Origin: Streptomyces sp. NBC_00440
Lineage (GTDB): Bacteria; Actinomycetota; Actinomycetes; Streptomycetales; Streptomycetaceae
DNA length: 64,000 nucleotides
Reading direction: 5' to 3'
Assembly: GCF_036014215.1 (NCBI RefSeq)
Contig: NZ_CP107921.1
Span: 7,933,501 to 7,997,500 of the forward strand
Each line of letters begins with the position of its first letter. Position 1 is the stretch's first letter. Shown in pieces: positions 16,876-25,133 of this stretch. The notes beneath the pieces were generated by a model that was given only the letters and a program-made list of their open reading frames with translations, made no database searches and was not told where the DNA came from. A program made the translations under genes and the position numbers.

Positions 16876-17997
16876 TCAGCGGAACGGTGACCGTCGGACG
16901 GACAGGATGGCGACGTCGTCGTGCTGGCTGCCCTCGCCGGCGAAGGCGCGCGCGTCGTCGTAGAGGGCTTGCGGCAGCTCGGTGGGGGAGAGGGACACGC
17001 GCTCGGTGAGGCGTTCGGTGACGGGGTAGAACGTGCCGTCGGCGGCGCGGGCCTCGGTGAGCCCGTCGGTGGTCAGCAGCAGCGTGGCGCCGGGTGGGAA
17101 GGCGAACCAGTCGACGGTCGCGGGTTCGGCGGCGAGTTCGGCGAGACCGAGGGGGACGCCGGAGCCGAGGGCCGGTGTGATGACGGTGGCGTTGTCCATC
17201 AACTGCGGTGGAATGTGCCCGCAGTTGATGGCTTGCACCTCGTCGTGTGCGTCGACGTTCACGATGAGCGCTGTGACGAACCGCTCGTCGTCGCCGGTCT
17301 GCGCGGCGTAGGAGTTGTGCCGTACGACAGAGGCATCGAGGGCATCGACGAGCGCGGTCAGCGTGGGCTCCCGGTGTGCCGCCTCACGGAAGGTACCGAT
17401 GACGGCGAACGCGGCGCCGACCGCGGGCAGGCCCTTGCCCTGGACATCGCCGATCAGAACCCGGGTTCCCCACGGGGAGACGGCGACGTCATAGATGTCG
17501 CCGCCAACGAGCCGGTCCTCCTGTACGGGCTCGTACACGCCGTCGACCAGCACGTCGTCGGTGAGCTGAGGCAGCGGGCGCAGGATGTGGCGCTGTATTG
17601 CCGCAGCGGTGGAGCGCAGCCGCAGCATCTCGTGCTCGCGGAGGGTACGGCGGTGGCAGGCGTAGACGGAGGCCGCGCCCAGGGCGAGGGTGAGCAGCAT
17701 CATGAAGATCTGGTCGAGCCATGACCGCCCGTCACCGTGCCGGACCAGCACGGTGACGATGACCACGAGCGTGGTCCATGCGGCCACGAATGTCGTCTGG
17801 CGCACGGTGCACAGCGCGGACGCCGTACCCGGCAGGAACACGAGGAGCCCGAGAAGCCACACCGGGGACTCGGACAGGGCACCGAGGAGCACCACCAGGA
17901 AGGTCACCGACACCGCGCCGATCACTACTTCGGCGTTGCGCGGTGGTTCGATGGCCTCGAAAGGACGCGCGAATCTCTTCGGGAGCTGATGGGGCAC
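16876..17997 (-). CDS. Membrane-bound PP2C-family (SpoIIE-type) serine phosphatase
   Basis: A 373-residue protein. The first 120 residues hold about three or four membrane helices (VSVTFLVVLLGAL, LLGLLVFLPG, TTLVVIVTVLV, MMLLTLALGAA). A short coiled linker leads into a SpoIIE/RsbU-like PP2C domain with the metal aspartates in VGGDIYDV, LIGDVQGKG, LLLTTDGLTE and QHDDVAIL. Such phosphatases usually dephosphorylate anti-anti-sigma factors and so switch on alternative sigma factors. No sensor domain such as PAS or GAF is present, so the membrane part may sense. No anti-sigma partner is encoded next to it. It is divergent from the TrmB/LuxR-type regulator, 286 bases apart. Confidence 0.9.
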   Translation of the reverse strand: MPHQLPKRFARPFEAIEPPRNAEVVIGAVSVTFLVVLLGALSESPVWLLGLLVFLPGTASALCTVRQTTFVAAWTTLVVIVTVLVRHGDGRSWLDQIFMMLLTLALGAASVYACHRRTLREHEMLRLRSTAAAIQRHILRPLPQLTDDVLVDGVYEPVQEDRLVGGDIYDVAVSPWGTRVLIGDVQGKGLPAVGAAFAVIGTFREAAHREPTLTALVDALDASVVRHNSYAAQTGDDERFVTALIVNVDAHDEVQAINCGHIPPQLMDNATVITPALGSGVPLGLAELAAEPATVDWFAFPPGATLLLTTDGLTEARAADGTFYPVTERLTERVSLSPTELPQALYDDARAFAGEGSQHDDVAILSVRRSPFR

Positions 17998-18283
17998 GGG
18001 ACCTCCTGGACAGGTGGTGTACGCCCCGTACGTTAGGCAGGCCCGGCCGTGGGCGAGTTGCGCCCCGCCGGTCGACGTCCGCCGCGCGGTGACCAGTGCT
18101 GCGTGCGGGGTGCGCGGTCCGTGCCCTCCTCACGGCCCGGTTCGCAGGCAGCAGCCGATGGCGAGGTCCTGGCAGTGGGATGGCCTTCCGGCGGTTGGGA
18201 TAGTGTCCGGCCGAGAAGAATCTGCTCGGTCCACCCGAGCCGCGCCAAGGCCAGACACGGCGGCCGCCCGAGGGGGGAGCTGG

Positions 18284-19288
18284 ATGTTGCAGGCATTGGG
18301 ACTGGGCCCGGCCGAAGAGGCCATCTACACCGCGCTGCTGGCCCGTCCGACAGCCTCTGCGCAGGGCCTCGCCCGGCAGACCGGACTTGAGGAGGCCGAG
18401 ACCACCCGTATCCTGCTCGATCTGGTGACACGTGGCCTGGTGGCGGTCGCCACCGAGACCGGGAGCGAGGCACCCGACCCGGCCGGCCGCTACCGGCTCA
18501 CACCACCCTCAGTGGCCCTGGCCCCGCTCCTCGTCGAGCAGCGCAACGCGCTGCAGCGGGCCGAAACCGCGTTCTCGATGCTGACCGAGCAGTACCGCAG
18601 TACTGCCGCACATCCTGCGGGAAGCGTCGTGGAGGTGGTCGTCGGTGTGGAGCAGGTCGCACACCGGTTCCACCAGTTGCAGCGCGGCGCTCAGCGGGAG
18701 TTGCTTGTCTTTCTCGTCGGCGAGCCCATCGCGGTGCCCCGCGAGGAGGCCGACATGTCGGAGAGTTCCGCGCTGGACCGCGGGGTCGACTTCCGGGTCG
18801 TGGCCGCCAAGAACTATCTCGACGGTCCCGACGTGGCGAGTGACGTGAGGGCGAGTATCGCGGCGGGTCTTGAGCTTCGCGTGGCCGACTCACTGCCGCT
18901 GAAGATGATCGTGTCGGACCGGGAACGTGCCATGGTGCCGCTGGACAAGGCGGACTCCGGCGGCGAGCCGAGCGCCATCGTGGTGCACCGCAGCGGTCTG
19001 CTGACGGCCCTGGTCCATCTCTTCGAGAGGGAGTGGAGCCACGCCCGGCCCCTGTACTCCACCGCCACAGGCGTACGCGCGGAGCCGACAGCCGAACCGC
19101 ACCCGACCCAGGGGGAACTGGAGGTCCTGGCCCTGTTGCTGGCAGGGATCTCCGACCGGCGGGCGGCCTCCCAACTGGGCCTCTCCATACGCACCGTGGA
19201 GCGCCGGATGCGCCGTCTGATGGACCTCGCCGGAGCAGACTCGCGCCTGCAACTCGGCTGGTACGCCGCAAGGGCGGGCTGGCTCTGA
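18284..19288 (+). CDS. Transcriptional regulator with TrmB-like N terminus and LuxR C-terminal helix-turn-helix
   Basis: A 334-residue regulator. The first 80 residues look like a TrmB-type winged helix (LGLGPAEEAIYTALLARPTAS, then QTGLEEAETTRILLDLVTRGLV), the middle resembles the TrmB phospholipase-like sensor domain, and the last 65 residues are a LuxR/GerE helix-turn-helix (LLAGISDRRAASQLGLSIRTVERRMRRLM). This two-domain layout is common in Streptomyces. Its targets are unknown; the divergent PP2C phosphatase is one candidate. The ATG at 18284 is chosen because it follows AGGGGGGAG; the frame is open from 18014. No phosphoacceptor domain is present, so it is not a two-component response regulator. 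Confidence 0.87.
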   Translation: MLQALGLGPAEEAIYTALLARPTASAQGLARQTGLEEAETTRILLDLVTRGLVAVATETGSEAPDPAGRYRLTPPSVALAPLLVEQRNALQRAETAFSMLTEQYRSTAAHPAGSVVEVVVGVEQVAHRFHQLQRGAQRELLVFLVGEPIAVPREEADMSESSALDRGVDFRVVAAKNYLDGPDVASDVRASIAAGLELRVADSLPLKMIVSDRERAMVPLDKADSGGEPSAIVVHRSGLLTALVHLFEREWSHARPLYSTATGVRAEPTAEPHPTQGELEVLALLLAGISDRRAASQLGLSIRTVERRMRRLMDLAGADSRLQLGWYAARAGWL

Positions 19289-19318
19289 TCTCCTCGGTCT
19301 CTGCCGGACGCCCGCTGC

Positions 19319-19362
19319 CCGCGTGACGGAAAACCGACATGCGGGAAACCCGTCACACGCGG
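19319..19362 (+). terminator. Weak hairpin after the regulator gene
   Basis: Arms 19319-19329 and 19350-19362 pair over 11 bases with a 2-base bulge and a 20-base loop. It is a plausible but imperfect terminator. Confidence 0.4.
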
Positions 19363-19438
19363 CATCCCTATGAAATCCGCATGTCTGCCAGGCTGCTGCG
19401 GCAGCACGGCATGTTCACGGTATCTAGTGGGGAGATTC

Positions 19439-22400
19439 ATGCGCTCCATCATGCGTACAGCCTTGGGCTCGGTGACCGCCGCCGCCCTGGCCGTCACCGC
19501 CTTCGCGCCTTCCGGGGTGGCGAGTACGCCGCCTGACGGCGCCTCGGGGAAGAGACCCATCGTCGGCAGCGGGACGGCAGCAGCGGGCGGCAAGCAGGCG
19601 ACGGTCACGCTCGTCACCGGCGACAAGGTACTGGTGACCACGGACAAGTCGGGGCACAGCTCTGCGACTGTGCTGCCCCGCGAAAACGGCACGCAGCCGA
19701 TGGTCCAGACGTATCAGATGGGCAAGGACCTCTACGTCTACCCCGATGACGCCTCCCGGGCGATCGCCGAGGGCAAGGTCGACGAGCAACTGTTCAACGT
19801 CACCGGGCTCATCCGCCAGGGATACGACGACGCACACACCGACACACTGCCGCTCATCGCCACCTACCGGAACAGTGTGAACGTCGCCAAGAGCGTACCG
19901 GCGGCCCCTCGCGGTTCCGAGCGGGGCCTGAGCCTCCCGGCTGTGGACGGCGTCGCGCTCAAGGCAGGCAAGAAGACCGCCGCCACCTTCTGGCAGGACA
20001 TCACCGACACCCGCTCACGTTCTTCCTCCACGCTGAAGAAGCTGTGGCTGGACGGCAAGGCCAGGGCCACGCTGGCCCAGTCCACCGCTCAGGTGCACGC
20101 GCCGGAGGCCTGGGCGGCCGGCTACGACGGCAAGGGCACCAAGGTCGCCGTGCTGGACACGGGCGTGGACGCCGAGCACCCCGACCTGGTGGGTAAAGTC
20201 GCCGCCGCCAAGAACTTCACGGACTCGGAGACCACCGACGACCGGGTGGGTCACGGCACCCACACCGCCTCCACGGTCGGCGGGTCCGGAGCGGCCAGCG
20301 ACGGCCGGGAGAAGGGCGTCGCCCCCGGTACCTCCCTGCTCATCGGCAAGGTGCTCGACGACCAGGGCAGTGGCCAGGACTCCTGGATCATCGCGGGTAT
20401 GCAGTGGGCGGTCGACCAGCAGGCTGACGTCGTGTCCATGAGCCTGGGCAACCCGACGATCGGAGACTGCACCGACCCGGTGGCCCAGGCCACGGAGCAG
20501 CTCTCGCAGAACGCCCACACCCTGTTCGTCGTTGCCGCCGGCAACGCCGGCTCGAACACCGAGACGGTCTCCTCGCCCGGCTGTGTGCCCAGCGTGCTGA
20601 CCGTCGGTGCCGTCGACCACGACGACACCACCGCGGACTTCTCCAGCCGCGGCCCCGTGGCCGTCACCCACACCCTCAAGCCCGAGATCGCCGCCCCCGG
20701 CGTCGACATCCTGGCGGCCAAGGCCGGCGGCCGCGGCATCTACGCCTACCAGACGATGTCCGGCACCTCCATGGCCACCCCGCATGTCGCGGGCGCCGCG
20801 GCCATCGTCCGCCAGGCCCACCCGGACTGGACCGCCCAGCAGATCAAGGCTGCCCTGGTGTCGTCCGCCCGTACCGGTGGCAAGGTCGGCGGCGCCGACC
20901 AGACCGGCGGTGGGGTGCTCGACGTGCTCGGCGCGGTGAACGAGAAGGTGCTCTCCGCACCCGCTGTCCAGGCCGGCAGCTACAACTGGCCGCAGGACGC
21001 CTCGGATCGCACCACCGTGAAGGTGCCCTTCACCAACACCAGTGGCGGCGACCTCACCCTGAGCCTGAAGGTCAGCGGTGTGCACGGCAACGACGGCAGC
21101 GATGTCCACTCCGGCATCGTCAAGCTGGCCGAGGGCAAGGTGAAGGTCCCCGCGGGAGCCACCGCCCAGGTGCCCCTGGGGGTCGACCCCACCGCCCAGC
21201 TGAAGGACGGCCAGTACGGTGCGGTCACCGGCCGGATCCTGGCCACCGGTGGTGGTGTGCACGTCTCCGTGCCCGTCACGCTCTACGTCCAGCCGGAGAC
21301 GGTCACCCTCCGGGTCAAGGTCATCGACCGCAACGGCAAGCCCGCCGGCGGCAGTTCTTCCCTGGACCTGGTCAGCCTCGACACCAACAAGGGCGAACGC
21401 CGCACCAACGACGGCGCGACCGACCAGACGTACAGTGTGCGCCCGGGCGACTATTCCCTCAGCAGCTTCGTGGGGAGCTACGACGCGGCAAACGCGCCCG
21501 AGTCGGTCAGCTACCTCGCGAATCCGCAGCTGCGGATCACCCGTGACACCACCGTCGTCCTCGACGCCCGCAAGGCCCACCAGCTGAGCCTGCGCACCGA
21601 CCGCCCCTCGACGGTGGTCAACACGTCGTTCAGCTACGCCCGCACATGGGACAACACCTGGCAGATATCCGGATCGCTCGTGGCCGGCGCCACCGTCCAG
21701 AAGTTCTACGCGGACGTGGAAGGACGTGCCACGGACGGCACCTTCGAGTTCCGGCCCACCTGGCGCGCGACCGGCTCCGAAGGCGGCTCGCCGTACGTCT
21801 ACAACCTGTCGTTCCCGACCCGGGGCCCGCTCCATTCCGACCAGGTCTACAAGCCCAGGGACTCCAAGCTGGCCCAGGTCGCCGAAACGTGGAACGCGAT
21901 GGGCAAGGAAGGCGACTACTACGACGCGATGTTCATCCGCCCCTCCGGGGCCACCGGCGACTACCTCCCCGTGACCGCTGCCAGCCCGGTCCACGTGCCC
22001 GGTACCCGCACCGCGTACTACACGACCGGCAACGACGCCTGGTACCACGGCGCGATCACCAGTCTCCCGTTCGGCGCGTTCATGGGCGACCAGGAGCGCA
22101 CCTACCGGGCCGGACAGCGGCGCGCGGAGAAGTGGTACGGCGGTCCCGTGAGGCCGGCTGCGCCGCGCGACGCCGACGGCAAGCTGATGCTGGCCGCCGA
22201 GCGGCAGGGCAGCCAGATCGGCATCCAGACGGCGCTCTGGATCGACGGATCCGGCGATCACTGGTCCTACGGCGGGTCCTTCGGAGACCTCGGCAATCTG
22301 GTGCTGAAGCGCAACGGTGAGGAGATCGCCACCAGCGCCTATCCGGCCGACGTGTTCACCGTGCCGGACGAGGACTCCGCGTACGAACTGACCCAGAACC

Positions 22401-22828
22401 TGGACAAGATTCCTACCGCGGACCGGAACTGGCTGCGCTCCACCGCAGTCACCACCACCTGGCGCTTCCGCTCCCACCGGGAGCCGGATGTCTTCTCGCG
22501 CGGCCTGCCGCTCCTGTTCCCCGTGTACAACGCACCGGTGGACAACCTGAACACCCTGCCCGCGCAGAGCGGCACCAAGGTCGGCCTGTCGGTCGAGGGC
22601 CACGCCGGGTACACCCCGGGCGCGGTCACGGCGGCCGCACTGTCCTACTCCTACGACGGCGGCACCACCTGGACCAAGGCGCCGACCCAGCTGCGGAACG
22701 GCAAGTGGACAGCCGTCCTCGACCTCACCGGCGCCTCCGGCAAGCAGGTGACGACGAAGGCCGACTTCACCGACGCCAACGGCAACGCGGTCACCCAGAC
22801 CATCACCCGCGCGTACGACGTCCGGTAA
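19439..22828 (+). CDS. Large secreted subtilisin-like serine protease (S8 family)
   Basis: An 1129-residue exported protease. After a signal peptide (ends near residue 30, GVASTPP), there is a pro-region to about residue 200. The subtilase domain then shows the catalytic triad Asp240 (VAVLDTGVD), His272 (GHGTHTAS) and Ser444 (SGTSMATPHVAGAA), plus the oxyanion Asn in VAAGNAGS. About 650 residues of beta-rich C-terminal region follow and have no clear named domain, as in other Streptomyces subtilases of 1100-1200 residues. The ATG at 19439 follows GGGGAGA; an in-frame ATG at 19370 has no ribosome site. It likely degrades external protein for nutrition. It is monocistronic and closed by two strong hairpins. 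Confidence 0.93.
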   Translation: MRSIMRTALGSVTAAALAVTAFAPSGVASTPPDGASGKRPIVGSGTAAAGGKQATVTLVTGDKVLVTTDKSGHSSATVLPRENGTQPMVQTYQMGKDLYVYPDDASRAIAEGKVDEQLFNVTGLIRQGYDDAHTDTLPLIATYRNSVNVAKSVPAAPRGSERGLSLPAVDGVALKAGKKTAATFWQDITDTRSRSSSTLKKLWLDGKARATLAQSTAQVHAPEAWAAGYDGKGTKVAVLDTGVDAEHPDLVGKVAAAKNFTDSETTDDRVGHGTHTASTVGGSGAASDGREKGVAPGTSLLIGKVLDDQGSGQDSWIIAGMQWAVDQQADVVSMSLGNPTIGDCTDPVAQATEQLSQNAHTLFVVAAGNAGSNTETVSSPGCVPSVLTVGAVDHDDTTADFSSRGPVAVTHTLKPEIAAPGVDILAAKAGGRGIYAYQTMSGTSMATPHVAGAAAIVRQAHPDWTAQQIKAALVSSARTGGKVGGADQTGGGVLDVLGAVNEKVLSAPAVQAGSYNWPQDASDRTTVKVPFTNTSGGDLTLSLKVSGVHGNDGSDVHSGIVKLAEGKVKVPAGATAQVPLGVDPTAQLKDGQYGAVTGRILATGGGVHVSVPVTLYVQPETVTLRVKVIDRNGKPAGGSSSLDLVSLDTNKGERRTNDGATDQTYSVRPGDYSLSSFVGSYDAANAPESVSYLANPQLRITRDTTVVLDARKAHQLSLRTDRPSTVVNTSFSYARTWDNTWQISGSLVAGATVQKFYADVEGRATDGTFEFRPTWRATGSEGGSPYVYNLSFPTRGPLHSDQVYKPRDSKLAQVAETWNAMGKEGDYYDAMFIRPSGATGDYLPVTAASPVHVPGTRTAYYTTGNDAWYHGAITSLPFGAFMGDQERTYRAGQRRAEKWYGGPVRPAAPRDADGKLMLAAERQGSQIGIQTALWIDGSGDHWSYGGSFGDLGNLVLKRNGEEIATSAYPADVFTVPDEDSAYELTQNLDKIPTADRNWLRSTAVTTTWRFRSHREPDVFSRGLPLLFPVYNAPVDNLNTLPAQSGTKVGLSVEGHAGYTPGAVTAAALSYSYDGGTTWTKAPTQLRNGKWTAVLDLTGASGKQVTTKADFTDANGNAVTQTITRAYDVR

Positions 22829-22839
22829 CCACACAACCC

Positions 22840-22876
22840 GGCCGGGCGGTCTCCCACGATGGGAGGCCGCCCGGCC
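22840..22876 (+). terminator. Terminator of the subtilase gene
   Basis: A 17-base-pair stem (22840-22856 with 22860-22876, one wobble) with a 3-base loop, 11 bases past the stop codon. Confidence 0.88.
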
Positions 22877-22925
22877 ATCTGCTTTTCCCACCTGTGGTCA
22901 TCTGGTGTGTGGCGGGGAATGAGGA

Positions 22926-22969
22926 CGAGGGCTGGAACGGGTTCACTCATGAACCTGTTCCAGCCCTCG
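22926..22969. terminator. Second strong hairpin between subtilase and transglycosylase genes
   Basis: A 20-base-pair stem (22926-22945 with 22950-22969, one wobble) with a 4-base loop. It is 86 bases beyond the stop of the minus-strand transglycosylase and can end transcription from that side. Confidence 0.85.
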
Positions 22970-23054
22970 CCTGGACCTGAGTCCTGCCGTCCCCGCTGGG
23001 GGGTTGGCCGTCCCACGGACTCAGGTGGTCGTGGGGTGTGGGGGTTCCGCTTGG

Positions 23055-23672
23055 TCAGTAGGCGGAGTTGACGTTGTCCATCGAGCCGTATTTGTCGGCG
23101 GCGTAGTTGGCTGCGGCGACGATGTTGGCGACGGGGTCGGTGAGGCTGTTCTTGGTGCCCTTGACGTGGTAGGTGTCGAAGGTGGGCTGGATGACCTGGA
23201 GGAGTCCCTTGGAGGGGATGCCGTTCTGGGCGTTGACGTCCCAGTTGTTCTGGGCGTGGGGGTTGCCGCTGGACTCGCGCATGATGTTGCGGTGCAGGCC
23301 TTCGTAGCTGCCGGGTATGTGCTTGGCCTTCATGATGGCCAGCGATTCCTTGATCCAGCCGTCGAGGTTGTTGCTGTACTTCGTGCTCTTGACGATCGCG
23401 GAGACGGCGTCGACGTGCTTGGCCGTCGGGGCCTTCTTCGCCGCGGTGTGGTGGGCGGCCTGCTTGGCGTGGGCGGCCTTGGCTGCGTGGTCGGCCTGCT
23501 TGGTGATCTGGGCGGCGGTGACGGCGGAGGCCGCGGCGGGCGCGGTGGGGGTGTGCTCGGCGGCGTGGGCGTGCGGGGCCAGGGTCAGGGCGCAGGCGGC
23601 GGCTGCTGCGGTGGCGATGGCGGTGATGGTGGTCTTGCGGAGGTTCAGGGTGTGGCGGGTGGTGGCAGTCAT
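23055..23672 (-). CDS. Secreted lytic transglycosylase (SLT domain)
   Basis: A 205-residue exported protein. A signal peptide ends AHAAEH near residue 39; a His/Ala/Lys-rich spacer follows (residues 40-90). The C-terminal 110 residues are a lysozyme-like SLT domain with the catalytic Glu133 (NIMRESSGNPHAQNNWD) and the conserved KGLLQVIQPTFDTYH. Such enzymes cleave peptidoglycan and are used in growth, sporulation or germination. The ATG at 23672 follows GGAGAGGT; the frame is open further upstream without a start signal. It is a single gene preceded by a 472-base leader or promoter region. Confidence 0.93.
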   Translation of the reverse strand: MTATTRHTLNLRKTTITAIATAAAAACALTLAPHAHAAEHTPTAPAAASAVTAAQITKQADHAAKAAHAKQAAHHTAAKKAPTAKHVDAVSAIVKSTKYSNNLDGWIKESLAIMKAKHIPGSYEGLHRNIMRESSGNPHAQNNWDVNAQNGIPSKGLLQVIQPTFDTYHVKGTKNSLTDPVANIVAAANYAADKYGSMDNVNSAY

Positions 23673-24144
23673 GGGTGTACCTCTCCATTCGGGGACGTCG
23701 TTTGGGGAGGCCGACTGGGGGGTCGGCGACACGGGTGGGCCGGTGGGGGCCGTGGTGCGTGTCGTGGGGCCGGTGTCTGGATGGCGGGCGGTGTGTTCGC
23801 CCGGTCCGGCGCTCGGCTCCCCGGTACGTCCAACACCTTGCGAGACCGCCTTGGGCGTTGGCAATTGTGTGACCTACTACCCCAGATAGCGACAAACCGG
23901 ACAGGGGTGGGGTGGGGCCCGCAATGAGCGGGAAAGGTCCGCCGTGCATCTACTAGGTGTCGTCCTGTGTGACGCGGGCCCTATGCCCGGGCTCACACCT
24001 CACCGGTCCCGACACCCCGAATTACCACTCCGCGTCACCACCCGTACACAGCAAAACCCTGCGGTTGTGTCGACGATCCCGGGGTGCGCGATGCTCCACT
24101 GATGCAGCCGAACCAGCCGATCTTGTCGGATCAGCTGGACGCGA
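23673..24144. other. Long upstream region of the transglycosylase gene
   Basis: No gene was found in these 472 bases, which lie between two minus-strand genes. Streptomyces cell-wall hydrolase genes often have a c-di-AMP (ydaO) riboswitch in this position. I looked for its conserved blocks and did not find them. Two related 5-8 base elements (TGTGTGAC near 23866 and near 23967) may mark promoter or operator parts. Confidence 0.4.
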
Positions 24145-24720
24145 TCAGAAGCCGGGGCTGCTGTCGCCGTTGAGAGCCCACAAGGCCGCCGTGTACCAGA
24201 GCAGGGCGATGGCGCACGCCAGCACGCCGCCGACGAGGGGAAGTGTCCAGCCGGGCAGCCGCCGGCCCCGGACCACGAGGACCTTCGCGACGAACGCGCC
24301 GTAGAGCACACAGCCGGTGATGGAGTGCGTCGTCACGCGCGCGTCTGTGGTCTCCACGCCGTACGTGACAAGGCAGTGGTAGGCGATAGGGGCCGAGAGC
24401 AGGAACGCGAGCAGGCCGATGATCCGGTGGACGGTGCGCACGGGGCGGGGTGCGGCCCCGGCCAGGGGCAGGCGGCGGTACATCCACAGGGCCAGGAGCA
24501 CCTGGATGAGGGCCAGGCACAGCAGGGCGCTGCCGAGGCGGGCCTTGAGGTCGACGGCCTCCGTGTCGTGGGCGCCGAACAGTCCGCTCTCGGGATCGGG
24601 CGTGAGCGCGCGACCCGTCAGGTAGATCGCGAGCGCGACGGCGACGGGCAGTAGCAGGCAGGCAGCGATCATGGCCCGCCGCGCGGCCGGCCGCCGGGCG
24701 GGGGCTTCGGATCTGTTCAT
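24145..24720 (-). CDS. DUF6529-type membrane protein with cytochrome b561-like histidines
   Basis: A 191-residue integral membrane protein with five hydrophobic helices (ACLLLPVAVALAIYLTG, ALLCLALIQVLLALWMY, HRIIGLLAFLLSAPIAYHC, THSITGCVLYGAFVAKVLVV, LVGGVLACAIALLWYTA). Histidines at the ends of helices 3 and 4 (VHRIIG, AYHCLV, TTHSITG) are spaced as in b-type haem-binding b561 or ferric-reductase-like proteins, so haem binding is a reasonable inference. In other actinobacteria members of this family lie near Rieske or copper proteins; none is adjacent here. The ATG at 24720 is chosen over 24726 because GGGGAG then has a 7-base spacing. Confidence 0.75.
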   Translation of the reverse strand: MNRSEAPARRPAARRAMIAACLLLPVAVALAIYLTGRALTPDPESGLFGAHDTEAVDLKARLGSALLCLALIQVLLALWMYRRLPLAGAAPRPVRTVHRIIGLLAFLLSAPIAYHCLVTYGVETTDARVTTHSITGCVLYGAFVAKVLVVRGRRLPGWTLPLVGGVLACAIALLWYTAALWALNGDSSPGF

Positions 24721-25133
24721 GGACATGCTCCCCTGGGCGTCGATAACCCCGGTCGCGACCGGGAGGTGTGCTGCTGCTGGTCGAACGGCCCGCTTACGGG
24801 TACAGCACGGCCTTCACCCACCCAGATTCACGGCGCTGATGCTTCCTGCCCGATGACGGCGCTGGAACGGGGCATGGATTCACTCCCTCGGACGCTTGCG
24901 ACGCCGGAGCAAGGCGTCAGTCGCACGAGGAAGGACCCTCAGGACAGGATCGGGATCAGCCCGGGCGCGAAGACCACGAAGAAGCCGCCCGCGATGCCCG
25001 GCCGGCCGGGGGTGAGCCGATGGGCCCGCACCGTGGAGAGCTCCTGGTCCCCGCCGGTGCGCTCCGGCGGGGAGGGCTTGCGTCCCGGTCTCCAGGCGTC
25101 CAGCCACGAGGGGGGAAGCTTCACCGTGCGGCA
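24721..25133. other. Intergenic region upstream of the DUF6529 gene
   Basis: A 413-base region between two minus-strand genes. It holds the promoter of the membrane protein gene and a possible 61-codon open frame at 24939-25124, listed separately. Nothing else is clear. Confidence 0.4.
24939..25124 (-). CDS. Possible small membrane protein downstream of the aminopeptidase gene
   Basis: A 61-codon frame beginning with GTG nine bases after the aminopeptidase stop codon. Nearly every third codon position is G or C, as in real genes here. The product is basic and proline-rich at first, then has one hydrophobic stretch at the end (GIAGGFFVVFAPGLIPILS). There is no good ribosome site, so translation would depend on coupling to the gene before it. 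It may equally be chance or a remnant. I recognise no family. Confidence 0.3.
   Translation of the reverse strand: MKLPPSWLDAWRPGRKPSPPERTGGDQELSTVRAHRLTPGRPGIAGGFFVVFAPGLIPILS

Noticed and set aside
20015..22891. A 958-codon open frame on the minus strand opposite the subtilase gene
   Set aside because: It is the shadow that high GC content produces opposite a real gene. The plus-strand frame has the catalytic triad, a signal peptide and a ribosome site; the minus frame has no protein family and no start signal.
23673..24144. A c-di-AMP (ydaO) riboswitch before the transglycosylase gene
   Set aside because: Expected from family habit, but the conserved sequence blocks (such as the GGACCGCAGGGGA-type and CTAACTCCGTAGG-type segments) could not be found on either strand.
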